Source of the DNA: Gaiellasilicea sp037721555
Lineage (GTDB): Bacteria; Actinomycetota; Thermoleophilia; Gaiellales; Gaiellaceae
DNA length: 64,000 bases
Reading direction: 5' to 3'
NCBI GenBank assembly: GCA_037721555.1
Contig: JBBJOI010000007.1
Span: 1 to 64,000, forward strand
Shown piece by piece: positions 16,336 through 25,323 of this stretch. Every line of letters begins with the position of its first letter. Within the stretch, counting starts at the first letter, position 1. Below the pieces are notes generated by a model, which saw nothing but the letters and a program-made list of their open reading frames with translations, was not told where the DNA came from and ran no database searches. Made by a program: the position numbers and the translations under genes.

Positions 16336-17373
16336 TCAGTCGAGGTTCTCGAGCGTTCGCGCCAGGTCTCCGAGCTGTGCCTTGAGGCGCTCCGTCAGCT
16401 CCGTCCGTTGGCCGAGCTGCTCTTCCAGGCGGTGGATTCTCGAGCGGTCTGCTTCCCGGCTGCTGCTGGATTGATCGAGCTGCTCCGCGACCGCAGCAAG
16501 GTCGGCGGCGAGGTGCTCGAGCCGGGTCGCGAGGCCTGTGACCCCGCGCTGCAGCACTGCGGCTTCGCCCGCTGCCTCCTGTATCCGATCGAGCACCCGC
16601 ACGAGGTCATGCTCGCCGTCCGAACCGGATGATGGCGCCGGGGGAGGCTCCGTGACCGCGCGGGCCACGACGCGAACGGGAGGCGGTGCGGCGGTCTCCG
16701 TGGAATGAACCGGAGCCTGGAAGGCAGGCGGCTCCGGCTCCTGCGGCTCCTGCGGCTCCGGCTCCTGCGGCTCCGGCTCCGGCTCCTGCGGCTCCGGCTG
16801 CTTCGGCTCCGGCGGCCTTTGGGACGCTCCGGCTCCGCTCTGGCCGTGTCCGCCTGCAAGCAGCTCGCTCTTCAGACCTGCGTCCAGCGCGCTCTTCGGA
16901 ACCACGACGACGACGGTGTCCTCGCCGATCACCTCACGCAGAGCAGCGAGCCGCTGCTCTGTCGGCTCGGCGACCGCGACGACGACGTGGCCGTCCTGGA
17001 CGCGCGTCGGCAACGCCTCCAGGCGCTGAGCTTGATCGCGCGACATCCTGGCGAGGGCATCGGCGTCGAACCAGATCGAGGCTCGCTCGACGTATCCGAG
17101 CTGCCACTGCTCGGCCAGGAGCTTCGCTATGTGGTCCTCGGTCACCCAACCGCGGCCGACGACCACCTCGCCCACCCGTGCGCCAGTGCGCACTCCCTCG
17201 CGTAGGGCGTCCTGCAACTGGTCGTCTGTGATGATCCCCGCGCGCGTCAGCAGGCTCCCGAGCGGAGGACGTGCTGGATCGGCGCCGGGTTCGCTTCCGT
17301 TACCGGCAGTCCGCTCGCTAGCGGAACCGAGCAACTGTTCCGGCGCGTCATTACGGACGATCGCGTCTGTCAT
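16336..17373 (-). CDS. Stand-alone MshEN/GspE-N-type protein with coiled-coil tail
   Basis: A 345-residue soluble protein without any ATPase domain. Residues about 35-150 contain two consecutive repeats, LGSLLTRAGIITDDQLQDAL and VGEVVVGRGWVTEDHIAKLL, ending in LAEQWQLGYV. This is the two-repeat pattern of MshEN and GspE N-terminal domains, a known c-di-GMP-binding module. The middle is a Pro/Glu/Gln repeat (EPQEPEPEPQEPEP, about 200-225). The last 100 residues predict a coiled coil ending in a Leu/Glu-rich heptad stretch. The Met at 17373 is preferred over an upstream in-frame start because the family-like sequence begins after it. Possible pilus adaptor. Confidence 0.6.
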   Translation of the reverse strand: MTDAIVRNDAPEQLLGSASERTAGNGSEPGADPARPPLGSLLTRAGIITDDQLQDALREGVRTGARVGEVVVGRGWVTEDHIAKLLAEQWQLGYVERASIWFDADALARMSRDQAQRLEALPTRVQDGHVVVAVAEPTEQRLAALREVIGEDTVVVVVPKSALDAGLKSELLAGGHGQSGAGASQRPPEPKQPEPQEPEPEPQEPEPQEPQEPEPPAFQAPVHSTETAAPPPVRVVARAVTEPPPAPSSGSDGEHDLVRVLDRIQEAAGEAAVLQRGVTGLATRLEHLAADLAAVAEQLDQSSSSREADRSRIHRLEEQLGQRTELTERLKAQLGDLARTLENLD

Positions 17374-17539
17374 CGGTAGCTCAAGTGTCGGCGGCCAGGG
17401 TGCTTTGCTTGAGCGGTTCGGGACGAGCGTCGGTACGAGCCAGGGTCGGCGCCTCGCCTCCTGCCTCACACCCCGACGTGCCCCAACGGTGAACCCGCAT
17501 CGATGTTAGTCACGCTTATGTCTAGGATCGGGCTTCGCT

Positions 17540-18355
17540 ATGAACCGCCCGGCCCTCGATCTCCCTGCAGCCCGCACCACGAGCTCTCCGGTGCTGCGCG
17601 TGGAGCAGGTCCAGCTGGGCTACTGGTCGCGAGACGGCTTCACGCTCGCGGTCGCCGACGCCACTTTCGAGGTGGCGTCCCGCGAGAAGACGATCGTGAT
17701 CGGCCCCTCAGGATGCGGTAAGTCGACCCTGCTCAAGGCTGTCGCCGGATTCATCCGCCCGACGCGCGGTCGGATCCAGGTCGCAGGACGCGAGCGGCTG
17801 CAACCAGGTCCCGATCGCGCTGTCGTGTTCCAGGAGTTCGACCAGCTCTTCCCGTGGCGAACGGTGCTCGACAACGTCGCCTATCCGCTGCGTGTGAACG
17901 GCTGGAAGCGGCGCGCTGCCGCCGAGCGGGCACGGGAGTTCGTGGAGCTGACGAGTCTCGGAGCTGCCGCAGACCGGTATCCGCACCAGCTTTCGGGAGG
18001 GATGAAGCAGCGCGTTGCCATCGCGCGCGCACTCGCGCTCGATCCGGCGATGTTGCTGATGGACGAGCCTTTCGGAAGCCTCGACATGCTCACGCGGGCG
18101 CGGCTCCAGCAGGAGCTGAACGGGATCGTCGAGCGGACGAGCACGACGCTCCTGCTCGTGACGCACTCGATGGACGAGGCGCTGACGGTGGGGGACAAGG
18201 TCGTCGTGCTGGCCGGTGCCCCGTCCTCTGTCCGCGAGATCGCCGACGTCCGCGAGGTCGGCCCGCCCGATTCCCCCGGCTACGCCGCGGCCCGCAGTCA
18301 CCTTCGCGACCTCCTGGGGGTCAGGCACGAGGACGACGGTGGCAACGGCGACTGA
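17540..18355 (+). CDS. ABC transporter ATP-binding protein, NitT/TauT type
   Basis: A 271-residue ATPase of the nitrate/sulfonate/taurine importer class. Walker A is GPSGCGKST at about residues 55-63, the Q loop is in FQEFDQLFPW, the signature LSGGMKQR, Walker B LLMDEPFGSLD and the H-switch VTHSMDEA. QLFPW and the FGSLD D-loop are typical of SsuB/TauB/ThiZ-like proteins. It forms a three-gene operon with a permease and a binding protein. The substrate cannot be read from the ATPase. Confidence 0.9.
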   Translation: MNRPALDLPAARTTSSPVLRVEQVQLGYWSRDGFTLAVADATFEVASREKTIVIGPSGCGKSTLLKAVAGFIRPTRGRIQVAGRERLQPGPDRAVVFQEFDQLFPWRTVLDNVAYPLRVNGWKRRAAAERAREFVELTSLGAAADRYPHQLSGGMKQRVAIARALALDPAMLLMDEPFGSLDMLTRARLQQELNGIVERTSTTLLLVTHSMDEALTVGDKVVVLAGAPSSVREIADVREVGPPDSPGYAAARSHLRDLLGVRHEDDGGNGD

Positions 18356-19175
18356 GACGGTCGCCGCGCCGAGGCGCCCACGCACGGCGGGCTGGTCGAG
18401 GCTGCCCGTCTGGGTGCGTCGGGGGACCCTGGTCGTGCTACTCGTGGCGGGCTGGCAGGCCTACGTCAGCTTCAGCGAGTTCGGCGGCAACGCCCTTCTC
18501 TTCGCCTCGCCCGTGGACACGGGCCAGGCCTTCATCGACGGCTGGCGCGACGGCTCGCTGGCCCGGGCGACGTGGGAAACGCTGCGCATTCTCCTCATCG
18601 GCGTCGGCATCGGCATCGTGTTCGCGGCCGGCTTCACGCTCTTCGCGACGCTCTCGCAGATCGGCGACGACATCCTCACGCTCCTGACCGCGATCCTGAA
18701 CCCACTGCCCGGCGTCGCCGTGCTCCCTCTCGCGCTCCTCTGGTTCGGCCTCTCGACGAACGCGATCCTCTTCGCGATCGCGAACGCAACCATCTGGCCG
18801 ATCGCGATCAACCTCACCACTGGCTTCAAGACTGTGAACCCGACGATCGTCGCGGCCGGACGCAACATCGGCCTGTCGGGAGTTCGCCTCGCCACAGACG
18901 TGCTCGCCCCGGCGGCGCTGCCGAGCGCGATCACCGGCCTGAAAACGGCCTGGGCGTTTGGCTGGCGCACAGTAGTGGCCGCCGAGCTCGTTTTCGGCGT
19001 CGTCGGCGGAGAGGGCGGTCTCGGGACCTACATCAACAACGCAAAGCTCTACCTCTTCACCCCTCAGATGTTCGCGGCGCTCCTGACGATCGCCGTCCTC
19101 GGCGTGGCGTTCGAGCTGCTCTTCAGCGTGCTCGAGCGCCGCACCACTGTCCGCTGGGGGATGCAGAGATCGTGA
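18339..19175 (+). CDS. ABC transporter permease, NitT/TauT type
   Basis: A 278-residue BPD-type permease with about six membrane helices. The loop that contacts the ATPase reads AAGRNIGLSGVRLATDVLAP and then LPSAITGLKTAWAFGWRTVV, the SsuC/TauC-type EAA region. The GTG at 18339 is chosen because it follows AGGACG and gives a short basic N-terminus; it overlaps the ATPase gene by 17 bp. Partner of the products at 17540 and 19198. Confidence 0.88.
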   Translation: MATATETVAAPRRPRTAGWSRLPVWVRRGTLVVLLVAGWQAYVSFSEFGGNALLFASPVDTGQAFIDGWRDGSLARATWETLRILLIGVGIGIVFAAGFTLFATLSQIGDDILTLLTAILNPLPGVAVLPLALLWFGLSTNAILFAIANATIWPIAINLTTGFKTVNPTIVAAGRNIGLSGVRLATDVLAPAALPSAITGLKTAWAFGWRTVVAAELVFGVVGGEGGLGTYINNAKLYLFTPQMFAALLTIAVLGVAFELLFSVLERRTTVRWGMQRS

Positions 19176-19197
19176 TCAACGACAGGGAGGGGTTGAC

Positions 19198-20184
19198 GTG
19201 AGGAAGGTGTCCAGGATCTCGATGGTCGTCGCGGTGCTCGTCACGGCGGTGGTCGCGGCCACGTCCGCGTTCGGCGGCGCTAGCCAGGCGGCGGTACCCG
19301 ACAAGCTCGTGATCGCCTATCAGCCGGGCGTCGGCTACACGCCGCTAATAATCATGAAGCAGCAGCGCACGCTCGAACGGCGCTACCCGAACCTCGACGT
19401 CGAGTGGCGCGTGCTGCCCTCCGGGGCGGCGATCACGAACGGCGTCATCTCGGGTCAGATCCACGTCGGCGCGATGGGCACTGGACCGTTCCTGCTCGGG
19501 TGGGCCCGAGGCGTCGACTGGAAGCTGATCGCACCGCTGAACGAGGGCGACCTCTGGCTGATGGCGAAGGATCCGGCCATCCGCACGATCGCAGACCTGC
19601 GCGGGAAGCGGATCGCGATGCCGGGAGCGACCTCCATCCAAGCAGTCGTCCTGCGCAAGATGGCCGAGGCAAAGCTTGGCGACCCGAGGGCGCTCGACTC
19701 GGGGATCGTGTCGATGGATCACCCGGACGCGATGCAGGCGCTGATCGCCGGGCAGATCGACGCGCACCTCACGTCGCCGCCGTTCCAGTTCCAGGAGAGA
19801 GTCCGCGGGGCGCACGTGGTCGCTCGGTCGTACCAGTACTTCGGCGCCCACTCGTTCCTCGGTGCTGTCGTGACTCAGAAGTTCTATAGCGAGTACACCC
19901 AGTTCGCGAATGCGCTCTACCGCGACGTCCAGGCCGCGATCAAGCTGATCGACACCAACCCGCAGCGGGTCGCGATGATCCTCCAGCAGGATGCCGGGGG
20001 CAACCCGACCTGGCGGCAGTTCAAGCAGTGGATCGGCAACCCGGCGATCACGTTCACGACGCGGCCGCGCGGCCTCATGCGGACAGCGCACTTCATGAGC
20101 CGCACGGGTCAGTTGCCCGGCAAGAGCCCGTCCTCCTGGCGCGATCTCGTCTTCCCCCCCGTGCACTCGACCAAGGGGAGCTGA
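19198..20184 (+). CDS. ABC transporter substrate-binding protein, NMT1/SsuA-like
   Basis: A 328-residue secreted binding protein. The signal peptide is about residues 1-32 (VAVLVTAVVAATSAFGGASQ) without a lipobox Cys, although a membrane-anchored form cannot be excluded. LVIAYQPGVGYTPLIIMKQQ, GVISGQIHVGAMGTGPFLLG and DLRGKRIAMPGATSIQAVVL match the SsuA/TauA/NMT1 fold. GTG start preceded by AGGGAGGGG. Candidate ligands are sulfonates, nitrate or a pyrimidine thiamine precursor; nothing in the sequence decides. Confidence 0.87.
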   Translation: MRKVSRISMVVAVLVTAVVAATSAFGGASQAAVPDKLVIAYQPGVGYTPLIIMKQQRTLERRYPNLDVEWRVLPSGAAITNGVISGQIHVGAMGTGPFLLGWARGVDWKLIAPLNEGDLWLMAKDPAIRTIADLRGKRIAMPGATSIQAVVLRKMAEAKLGDPRALDSGIVSMDHPDAMQALIAGQIDAHLTSPPFQFQERVRGAHVVARSYQYFGAHSFLGAVVTQKFYSEYTQFANALYRDVQAAIKLIDTNPQRVAMILQQDAGGNPTWRQFKQWIGNPAITFTTRPRGLMRTAHFMSRTGQLPGKSPSSWRDLVFPPVHSTKGS

Positions 20185-20198
20185 TCCGGAGTCCGACC

Positions 20199-20227
20199 GA
20201 GCAGAGCCCCGCCACGGGGCTCTGCTC
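20199..20227 (+). terminator. Terminator-like hairpin after the ABC operon
   Basis: GAGCAGAGCCCC-GCCAC-GGGGCTCTGCTC forms a perfect 12-bp stem with a 5-nt loop, 14 bp after the binding-protein stop. Only TCAGAAG follows, so the U-tract is absent. Confidence 0.65.
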
Positions 20228-20302
20228 TCAGAAGCCTTCGTGGGGCGCCTGCGAGGGCCGCGTGACCGCGAAACCCGGGATTTAAGGGTTACGCTCGTAC
20301 AC

Positions 20303-23098
20303 GTGGGTTCGGAGCAGCGACAGGAGCTCGAGCGTTGGGGCGATGCGCTCGCGCGTTCAGACGTCGCGGAGTTGAGGGCTGCCGGCCGCGCGATCAAGAC
20401 CCTGTGCGCCGAGAACGATCGTCTCACGACGCAGCTTGGCGTTGCAGTGTCGCAATCTCGGGTGTCGAAAGATCCACGGGCCGAGGCAGGAGCTGCAGAG
20501 GAGGCTCCCCGAGGAAGGCCGCCGGGCAGCAGGGCGCACCGCGACCGCACGCGCAGGACGTTCTCCTTCCCATCGCGACTGGCGCTCCTCACTCTCGCCG
20601 GGATCGCCGCCGTGTGTGTTCTCGTTGCGCTCGTAGCTCGAGCCGCGGTGCCCGAGGTCGAGGCTGCGGGGCCAGAGCAGGGGGCGCGCATCGGCCCGAC
20701 AAGCCTCGCCTCGCTCGCTTTCTCAGCGCCCGCGCGCGGCGCCGAACGGCAGACCTGGCTACTCGACGGCAGGCGGGTGCGACCGGCTCGCGACGGCGAC
20801 CGGATCGTCTTCCGCCCTCGCCGCCTAGGAGAAGGCGTGCACAGGCTCGAGATCAGGGAGCGCGGCCGGCTGTTCGGAAGCGGCGCGCGCACCTTCCGAT
20901 TCGTCGTCGACAAGACCCCGCCGGAGCTCCGGCTCGCGAAGCCCGCCGTCGTCCGACGCGGTGAGGAGCTGATCGTGCGCGGCATGCTCGAGCCAGGCGC
21001 ACGGCTCCGCCGCGGCACGTCGAAGATCAGCGTCGACGAGAGTGGTGGCTTCGTCATCCGCGCGTCCCGCATCCCGCGCGCGGTCACACTGCAGGCCGCC
21101 GACCCGGCCGGGAACGTCAGCCGCTGGCGCGTGCCGGTGACGGTTGTGCCGCGACGGCCGAGCAAGCCGATTCGAGCGATTCACGTCACCGCCTACGCGT
21201 GGGCGGACGACGAGCTGCGGGCCGACGTCATGCAACTGATCCGGGACCGCAAGATCAATACCGTCGAGCTCGATCTGAAGGACGAGGCGGGCGAGGTGGG
21301 GTTCGACCCGCCGGTCCCGCGAGCGCGGCAGATGGGTGCCGCGCTCGACGTGTACGACCTCGAGCGCTCGGTGGCCGACCTGCACAAGCGCGGCGTGCGC
21401 GTGATCGGTCGTCTCGTCTGCTTCCGCGATCCCATCCACGCCGCCTGGGCGTGGAAGGCCGGCCGGCGCAGCGAGGTCGTGCAGACACCGGACGGCGGCC
21501 CCTATGCCGGATACGGCGGGTTCACGAACTTCGCCGACCCCGCTGTGCGGAAGTACAACATCGACATCGCGGTTGCCGCCGCGAAGCTCGGCATCGACGA
21601 GATCCTCTACGACTATGTGCGCCGTCCGGACGGGCCGCCCGACTCGATGACTTTCCCCGGGCTGCGCGGCACTCCGGAGCGATCGATCGCCGGTTTCCTC
21701 GCGGAGAGTCGCGCCGCGCTCGCGTCCTACGACGTTCTCGTCGGCGCGTCGGTGTTCGGCGTGGCGGCGACGCGGCCCACGGAGGTCGCGCAGGACATCC
21801 CGGCCATGGCCCGCCAGCTCGACTACGTCGCGCCGATGCTCTATCCGTCGCACTGGGGCCCGGGTGAGTACGGCGTCGCCGACCCGAACGGCAGTCCCTA
21901 CGAGATCGTCAAGCTCTCGTCGCGCGACTTCGTCAAGCAGGTGCGCGGGACCGGAGCCCGGGTCGTCAACTGGCTGCAGGACTTTTCGTACGGGCGCGAC
22001 TACGGCCCCGAGGAGGTGCAGGCCCAGATTCGCGGTTCACGCGAGGCCGGCGTGGACGAGTTCATCCTCTGGGACGCCGCGGTCAGCTACACCGAGGCGG
22101 CACTGGAGCCGACCGCGCCCATGCCTGCGCTTGGGCTCTCGACAGCTTCGCCGCCCCACGCGCCCGGGCCGGTGCGGCTGGCGGCTCCGACGACAAGCGG
22201 TCAGCCCCGGACGAAGCTGGAGCCGAACGAGCTCGGCGGGATCCCCGTCGTGATGCACCACATGGTCCGGGCGGATCGCGTCGGTGACTACGACCAAACC
22301 CCGGCCGAGTTCCGCACCGAGCTGGAGCTCCTCTGGAAGCAAGGGTACGTGCCGATCGGGATGGGCGACCTCCTCGCGGGACGCGTCGACGTGGGCGAGG
22401 GGCTGACACCGATAGTGATGACTTTCGACGACTCGACGAGCTACCAGCTCGCACTGGACGAGGGCGGAGAGGTCGAGCCGAGCACTGCCGTCGGGATCAT
22501 GCTCGACTTCGCCAAGCGCCATCCCGGCTTCGAGCCCGCGGGAACGTTCTACGTCAACCGCGAGCCCTTCGGCGACGGCGAGCGCTCGGCGGAGCTGCTC
22601 CGCTGGCTCGTCGAGCATGGGTTCGAGCTCGGCAACCACACGCACGATCACCTGCCGCTGCACGAGCTCTCGGATGCGGAGGTGCAGCGGCAGATCGCGA
22701 CAGGCGCGGAGGTGATCCTCGCGGCCGTGCCCGGCTATCGGATCCGGTCGTTCGCGCTGCCGCTCGGGATGATCCCGCGCAACCCGCGCTTTGCAGTCCG
22801 CGGGAGCGCGAGCGGCCGAAGCTATGGCCCTTACGGGGTCGCCCTGATTGGAGCGGAGCCGTCACCGTCGCCGTTCGCGCGTGCGTTCCGGCCGGAGGCG
22901 ATCCCACGCATCCGCAGCTCTCACGGCGACTGGAAGGGCGACGCCGATTTCGCGTTCAGCTACTGGTTACGCGAGCTCGACCGCCACCCCGAGGCGCGGT
23001 TCGTCTCCGACGGAGACTCCGCCACGATCACGGTCGCCGAGGGCGCTGCGGAGAAGCTGAAACCGCGCTATCGACGGTTGGCGCATCGCCGCAACTGA
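20303..23098 (+). CDS. Membrane-anchored DUF4015-type glycoside hydrolase fused to a NodB polysaccharide deacetylase
   Basis: A 931-residue protein. Residues 1-90 are cytoplasmic with a helical stretch; a membrane anchor follows near 95-120 (LALLTLAGIAAVCVLVALVA). An Ig-like region lies at about 130-280. A TIM-barrel domain of the DUF4015 putative glycoside hydrolase type spans about 285-600 (IHVTAYAWADDELRADVMQL, VELDLKDEAGEVGFD, DEILYDYVRRPDGPPDS, LDYVAPMLYPSHW). A NodB-like CE4 domain occupies about 645-930, with VMTFDDS supplying the Asp pair and NHTHDH the HxxxH metal site. PgaB combines comparable activities in the opposite order. Likely substrate is an extracellular amino-sugar polymer (inference). 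GTG 20303 chosen; GTG 20240 is an alternative. Confidence 0.72.
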   Translation: MGSEQRQELERWGDALARSDVAELRAAGRAIKTLCAENDRLTTQLGVAVSQSRVSKDPRAEAGAAEEAPRGRPPGSRAHRDRTRRTFSFPSRLALLTLAGIAAVCVLVALVARAAVPEVEAAGPEQGARIGPTSLASLAFSAPARGAERQTWLLDGRRVRPARDGDRIVFRPRRLGEGVHRLEIRERGRLFGSGARTFRFVVDKTPPELRLAKPAVVRRGEELIVRGMLEPGARLRRGTSKISVDESGGFVIRASRIPRAVTLQAADPAGNVSRWRVPVTVVPRRPSKPIRAIHVTAYAWADDELRADVMQLIRDRKINTVELDLKDEAGEVGFDPPVPRARQMGAALDVYDLERSVADLHKRGVRVIGRLVCFRDPIHAAWAWKAGRRSEVVQTPDGGPYAGYGGFTNFADPAVRKYNIDIAVAAAKLGIDEILYDYVRRPDGPPDSMTFPGLRGTPERSIAGFLAESRAALASYDVLVGASVFGVAATRPTEVAQDIPAMARQLDYVAPMLYPSHWGPGEYGVADPNGSPYEIVKLSSRDFVKQVRGTGARVVNWLQDFSYGRDYGPEEVQAQIRGSREAGVDEFILWDAAVSYTEAALEPTAPMPALGLSTASPPHAPGPVRLAAPTTSGQPRTKLEPNELGGIPVVMHHMVRADRVGDYDQTPAEFRTELELLWKQGYVPIGMGDLLAGRVDVGEGLTPIVMTFDDSTSYQLALDEGGEVEPSTAVGIMLDFAKRHPGFEPAGTFYVNREPFGDGERSAELLRWLVEHGFELGNHTHDHLPLHELSDAEVQRQIATGAEVILAAVPGYRIRSFALPLGMIPRNPRFAVRGSASGRSYGPYGVALIGAEPSPSPFARAFRPEAIPRIRSSHGDWKGDADFAFSYWLRELDRHPEARFVSDGDSATITVAEGAAEKLKPRYRRLAHRRN

Positions 23099-23284
23099 AG
23101 CTCTCACCGCGGTTTCGCCTCGGTCGCGCATGCAGGTCGCACCCTTTCCTGGGGGCGAACAAGCCGAAGTGGCCAGCTCGTTGCGGATCCGAGGCGAACC
23201 GGTAAAGCTGCGCGCCGGCCCTTCACTCGGTCGCGGCGACGTGGTATGCCTCGCGCGACCGGCATCGAAGAGAGGAGATGAGTC

Positions 23285-24487
23285 GTGAAAGTTCTGCTTG
23301 CCGCGCTCACCGGGGTCGTGGCGCTCGTGCTCAGCCCCTCAGCGCTCGCGGAGGTGCGGTTCTCCACCTTCAACGCGTCGCTGAATCGGTCCTTCGAGGG
23401 GCAGCTGATCACCGATCTCTCGACGCCCGCCAACCAGCAAGCGCGCAACGTGGCCGAGACGATCCAGCGCGTTCGCCCCGACGTGATCCTGATCAACGAG
23501 TTCGACTACGACGCCGCCGGCACCGCGCTGCGGCTCTTCCAGGACAACTACCTCTCCATCTCGCAGGGCGGGGCGGCGCCGATCCGCTACCCGTTTCGCT
23601 TTGCAGCGGAATCGAACACGGGCATCCCCTCCGGCTTCGACTTCAACAACAACGGAGTGATCGGCGGACCCGACGATGCGTACGGCTTTGGCTTCTATCC
23701 GGGGCAGTTCGGTATGGCCGTCTATTCCATGTTTCCGATCGACCCGACCGGGATCAGGACGTTTCAGAAGTTCCTCTGGAAGGACATGCCGGGTGCGCTT
23801 CTCCCTGACGATTCGGCCACGCCGGCGCCCCAGGACTGGTACTCGCCGGCCGAGCTCAACGTCTTCCGGCTCTCCTCGAAGAGTCACTGGGATCTACCGA
23901 TCCTCGTCAACGGGAGGGTCGTGCACTTCCTCACGAGTCATCCGACCCCGCCCGTGTTCGACGGGCCCGAGGACCGGAACGGCAGACGCAACTTCGACGA
24001 GATCCGGTTCTGGGCGGACTACATCGCTCCGTGGAGCAGCACGTACATCTACGACGACCAGGGCCGCCGTGGCGGTCTGCCGTTCGGGTCGCGATTCGTG
24101 ATCGCGGGCGACCAGAACTCCGACCCGCGGGACGGCGACAGCATTCCGGGAGCGATCCAGCAGCTGCTGGATCACTGGCTCGTGAACCCGTACCACCCGC
24201 CATCCAGCCTGGGCGCGGTCGAGCAGGATGCGCTGCAGGGAGGCATCAATCGAATCCACTTGTCGAATCCGGCCTACGACACGGCCGACTTTGCGGACAC
24301 CGCACCGGGCAACCTCCGCGCGGACTACGTCCTGCCAAGCCGGCTGATCAGGATCACCGACTCGGGCGTCTTCTGGCCGCTCATGTCCGACCCACTCTTC
24401 CGCCTCGTCGGAACGTTCCCGTTCCCGACCTCTGACCACCGTCTCGTCTGGACGGACCTCCAGCTCGGCCCAGGGAACACGGGCTAA
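23285..24487 (+). CDS. Secreted endonuclease/exonuclease/phosphatase-family protein
   Basis: A 400-residue secreted protein with signal peptide at about 1-22 (LLAALTGVVALVLSPSALA). EEP-fold motifs are present: VRFSTFNASLNR at the start, VRPDVILINEFDYD (metal-binding Glu), VVHFLTSHPTPP, FVIAGDQNSDP (Asp/Asn pair) and TSDHRLVWTDL (catalytic Asp-His). DFNNNGVIGGPDDAYGFG looks like an EF-hand-type calcium loop. Secreted EEP enzymes act as nucleases or phosphomonoesterases; substrate undetermined. GTG start preceded by GAGGAG. Confidence 0.82.
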   Translation: MKVLLAALTGVVALVLSPSALAEVRFSTFNASLNRSFEGQLITDLSTPANQQARNVAETIQRVRPDVILINEFDYDAAGTALRLFQDNYLSISQGGAAPIRYPFRFAAESNTGIPSGFDFNNNGVIGGPDDAYGFGFYPGQFGMAVYSMFPIDPTGIRTFQKFLWKDMPGALLPDDSATPAPQDWYSPAELNVFRLSSKSHWDLPILVNGRVVHFLTSHPTPPVFDGPEDRNGRRNFDEIRFWADYIAPWSSTYIYDDQGRRGGLPFGSRFVIAGDQNSDPRDGDSIPGAIQQLLDHWLVNPYHPPSSLGAVEQDALQGGINRIHLSNPAYDTADFADTAPGNLRADYVLPSRLIRITDSGVFWPLMSDPLFRLVGTFPFPTSDHRLVWTDLQLGPGNTG

Positions 24488-24501
24488 GGCACGCGGCGGG
24501 A

Positions 24502-25098
24502 TCAGGCGGCGACTGCCGCGAGCGCCTCGCCGGGCTCGTGGCAGTCGCGGCAGCGGGCTTCGTAGTTCTCGTTCGCTCCGACGACGACCGTATCGCCGGA
24601 GTACGGCGCCGGCCGGTCGTCGACGAGCCTCTGCGTCGTTGTCGCGGGTCCGCCGCAGCGGTGGCAGACCGCCTGGAGCTTGTCCACGAACTCTGATCGT
24701 GCGAGGAGCTCGGGCATCGGACCGAACGGGAGTCGCCGGAAGTCCTGGTCGAGCCCGGCAGCGACGACCCGAGTCCCTGCGTCCGCCAGATCGAGCGCGG
24801 TGGCGACGATCTCCGGGGCGAAGAACTGCACCTCGTCGATCCCGACGGCCTCGAAGCCGTGCGCGCGTGCCGCCAGTTCGGCGACGCCTTCAACCGCAAC
24901 GGCTCGCATACGTGCTCCCGCGTGGCTGACGACATCGGCAGCGTCGTAGCGGTCGTCGATCCGAGGCTTGAAGATGACGACCCGCTGACCGGCGATCTCC
25001 GCCCGGCGCAGCCGCCGAATCATCTCCTCGCTCTTGCCACTGAACATCGGCCCGCAGATCACCTCGAGCCAGCCGCCGGTCGGGTTGAGGCGGATCAC
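24502..25098 (-). CDS. tdk: Thymidine kinase
   Basis: A 198-residue type II thymidine kinase of the pyrimidine salvage pathway. P-loop CGPMFSGKSEEMIRR is at about residues 15-30, the Asp/Glu site VGIDEVQFF near 85, and the lasso region has CHRCGG and CRDCH, a four-Cys zinc site. VVAAGLDQDFRRLPFGPM is family-typical. It is convergent with the EEP gene with only 14 bp between stops. Start is GTG; the N-terminus WLEVICGPMFSGK is well placed. Confidence 0.93.
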   Translation of the reverse strand: MIRLNPTGGWLEVICGPMFSGKSEEMIRRLRRAEIAGQRVVIFKPRIDDRYDAADVVSHAGARMRAVAVEGVAELAARAHGFEAVGIDEVQFFAPEIVATALDLADAGTRVVAAGLDQDFRRLPFGPMPELLARSEFVDKLQAVCHRCGGPATTTQRLVDDRPAPYSGDTVVVGANENYEARCRDCHEPGEALAAVAA

Positions 25099-25183
25099 AG
25101 GCGGGATCGTAGGAGAACGGTCGGACGCGGACGGCGGAGGCGAGCTTCGCCTGCCTGCACCCGCGACCTCCGAGGCGTGCTGC

Positions 25184-25189
25184 TACACT
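25184..25189 (+). promoter_or_regulatory. -10 box of tRNA-Met
   Basis: TGCTACACT contains TACACT at 25184-25189, 12 bp before the tRNA 5' end. The same TTGCTACACT string lies before rpoB. No good -35 is visible. Confidence 0.45.
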
Positions 25190-25201
25190 CCGCGTCCGCG
25201 C

Positions 25202-25275
25202 GGCGGCGTAGCTCAGTTGGTTAGAGCAGCGGAATCATAATCCGCGTGTCGCAGGTTCGAGTCCTGCCGCCGCTA
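25202..25275 (+). tRNA. tRNA-Met (anticodon CAT)
   Basis: A 74-nt cloverleaf with D arm TAGCTCAGTTGGTTAGAGC, anticodon stem GCGGA/TCCGC enclosing loop ATCATAA, and T arm GCAGG-TTCGAGT-CCTGC. The anticodon is CAT. The G1-U72 wobble and loop fit an elongator tRNA-Met; a lysidine-modified tRNA-Ile2 also has CAT and is not excluded. Confidence 0.88.
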
Positions 25276-25323
25276 CTCCTCATGAAGCTTCTCCCCCGAA
25301 ACCGAGAGAACACGAGCTAAGTC

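Noticed and set aside
16735..16800. Repeats in the MshEN-type gene
   Set aside because: Codes for a Pro/Glu/Gln linker; no spacer-repeat pattern, so not CRISPR.
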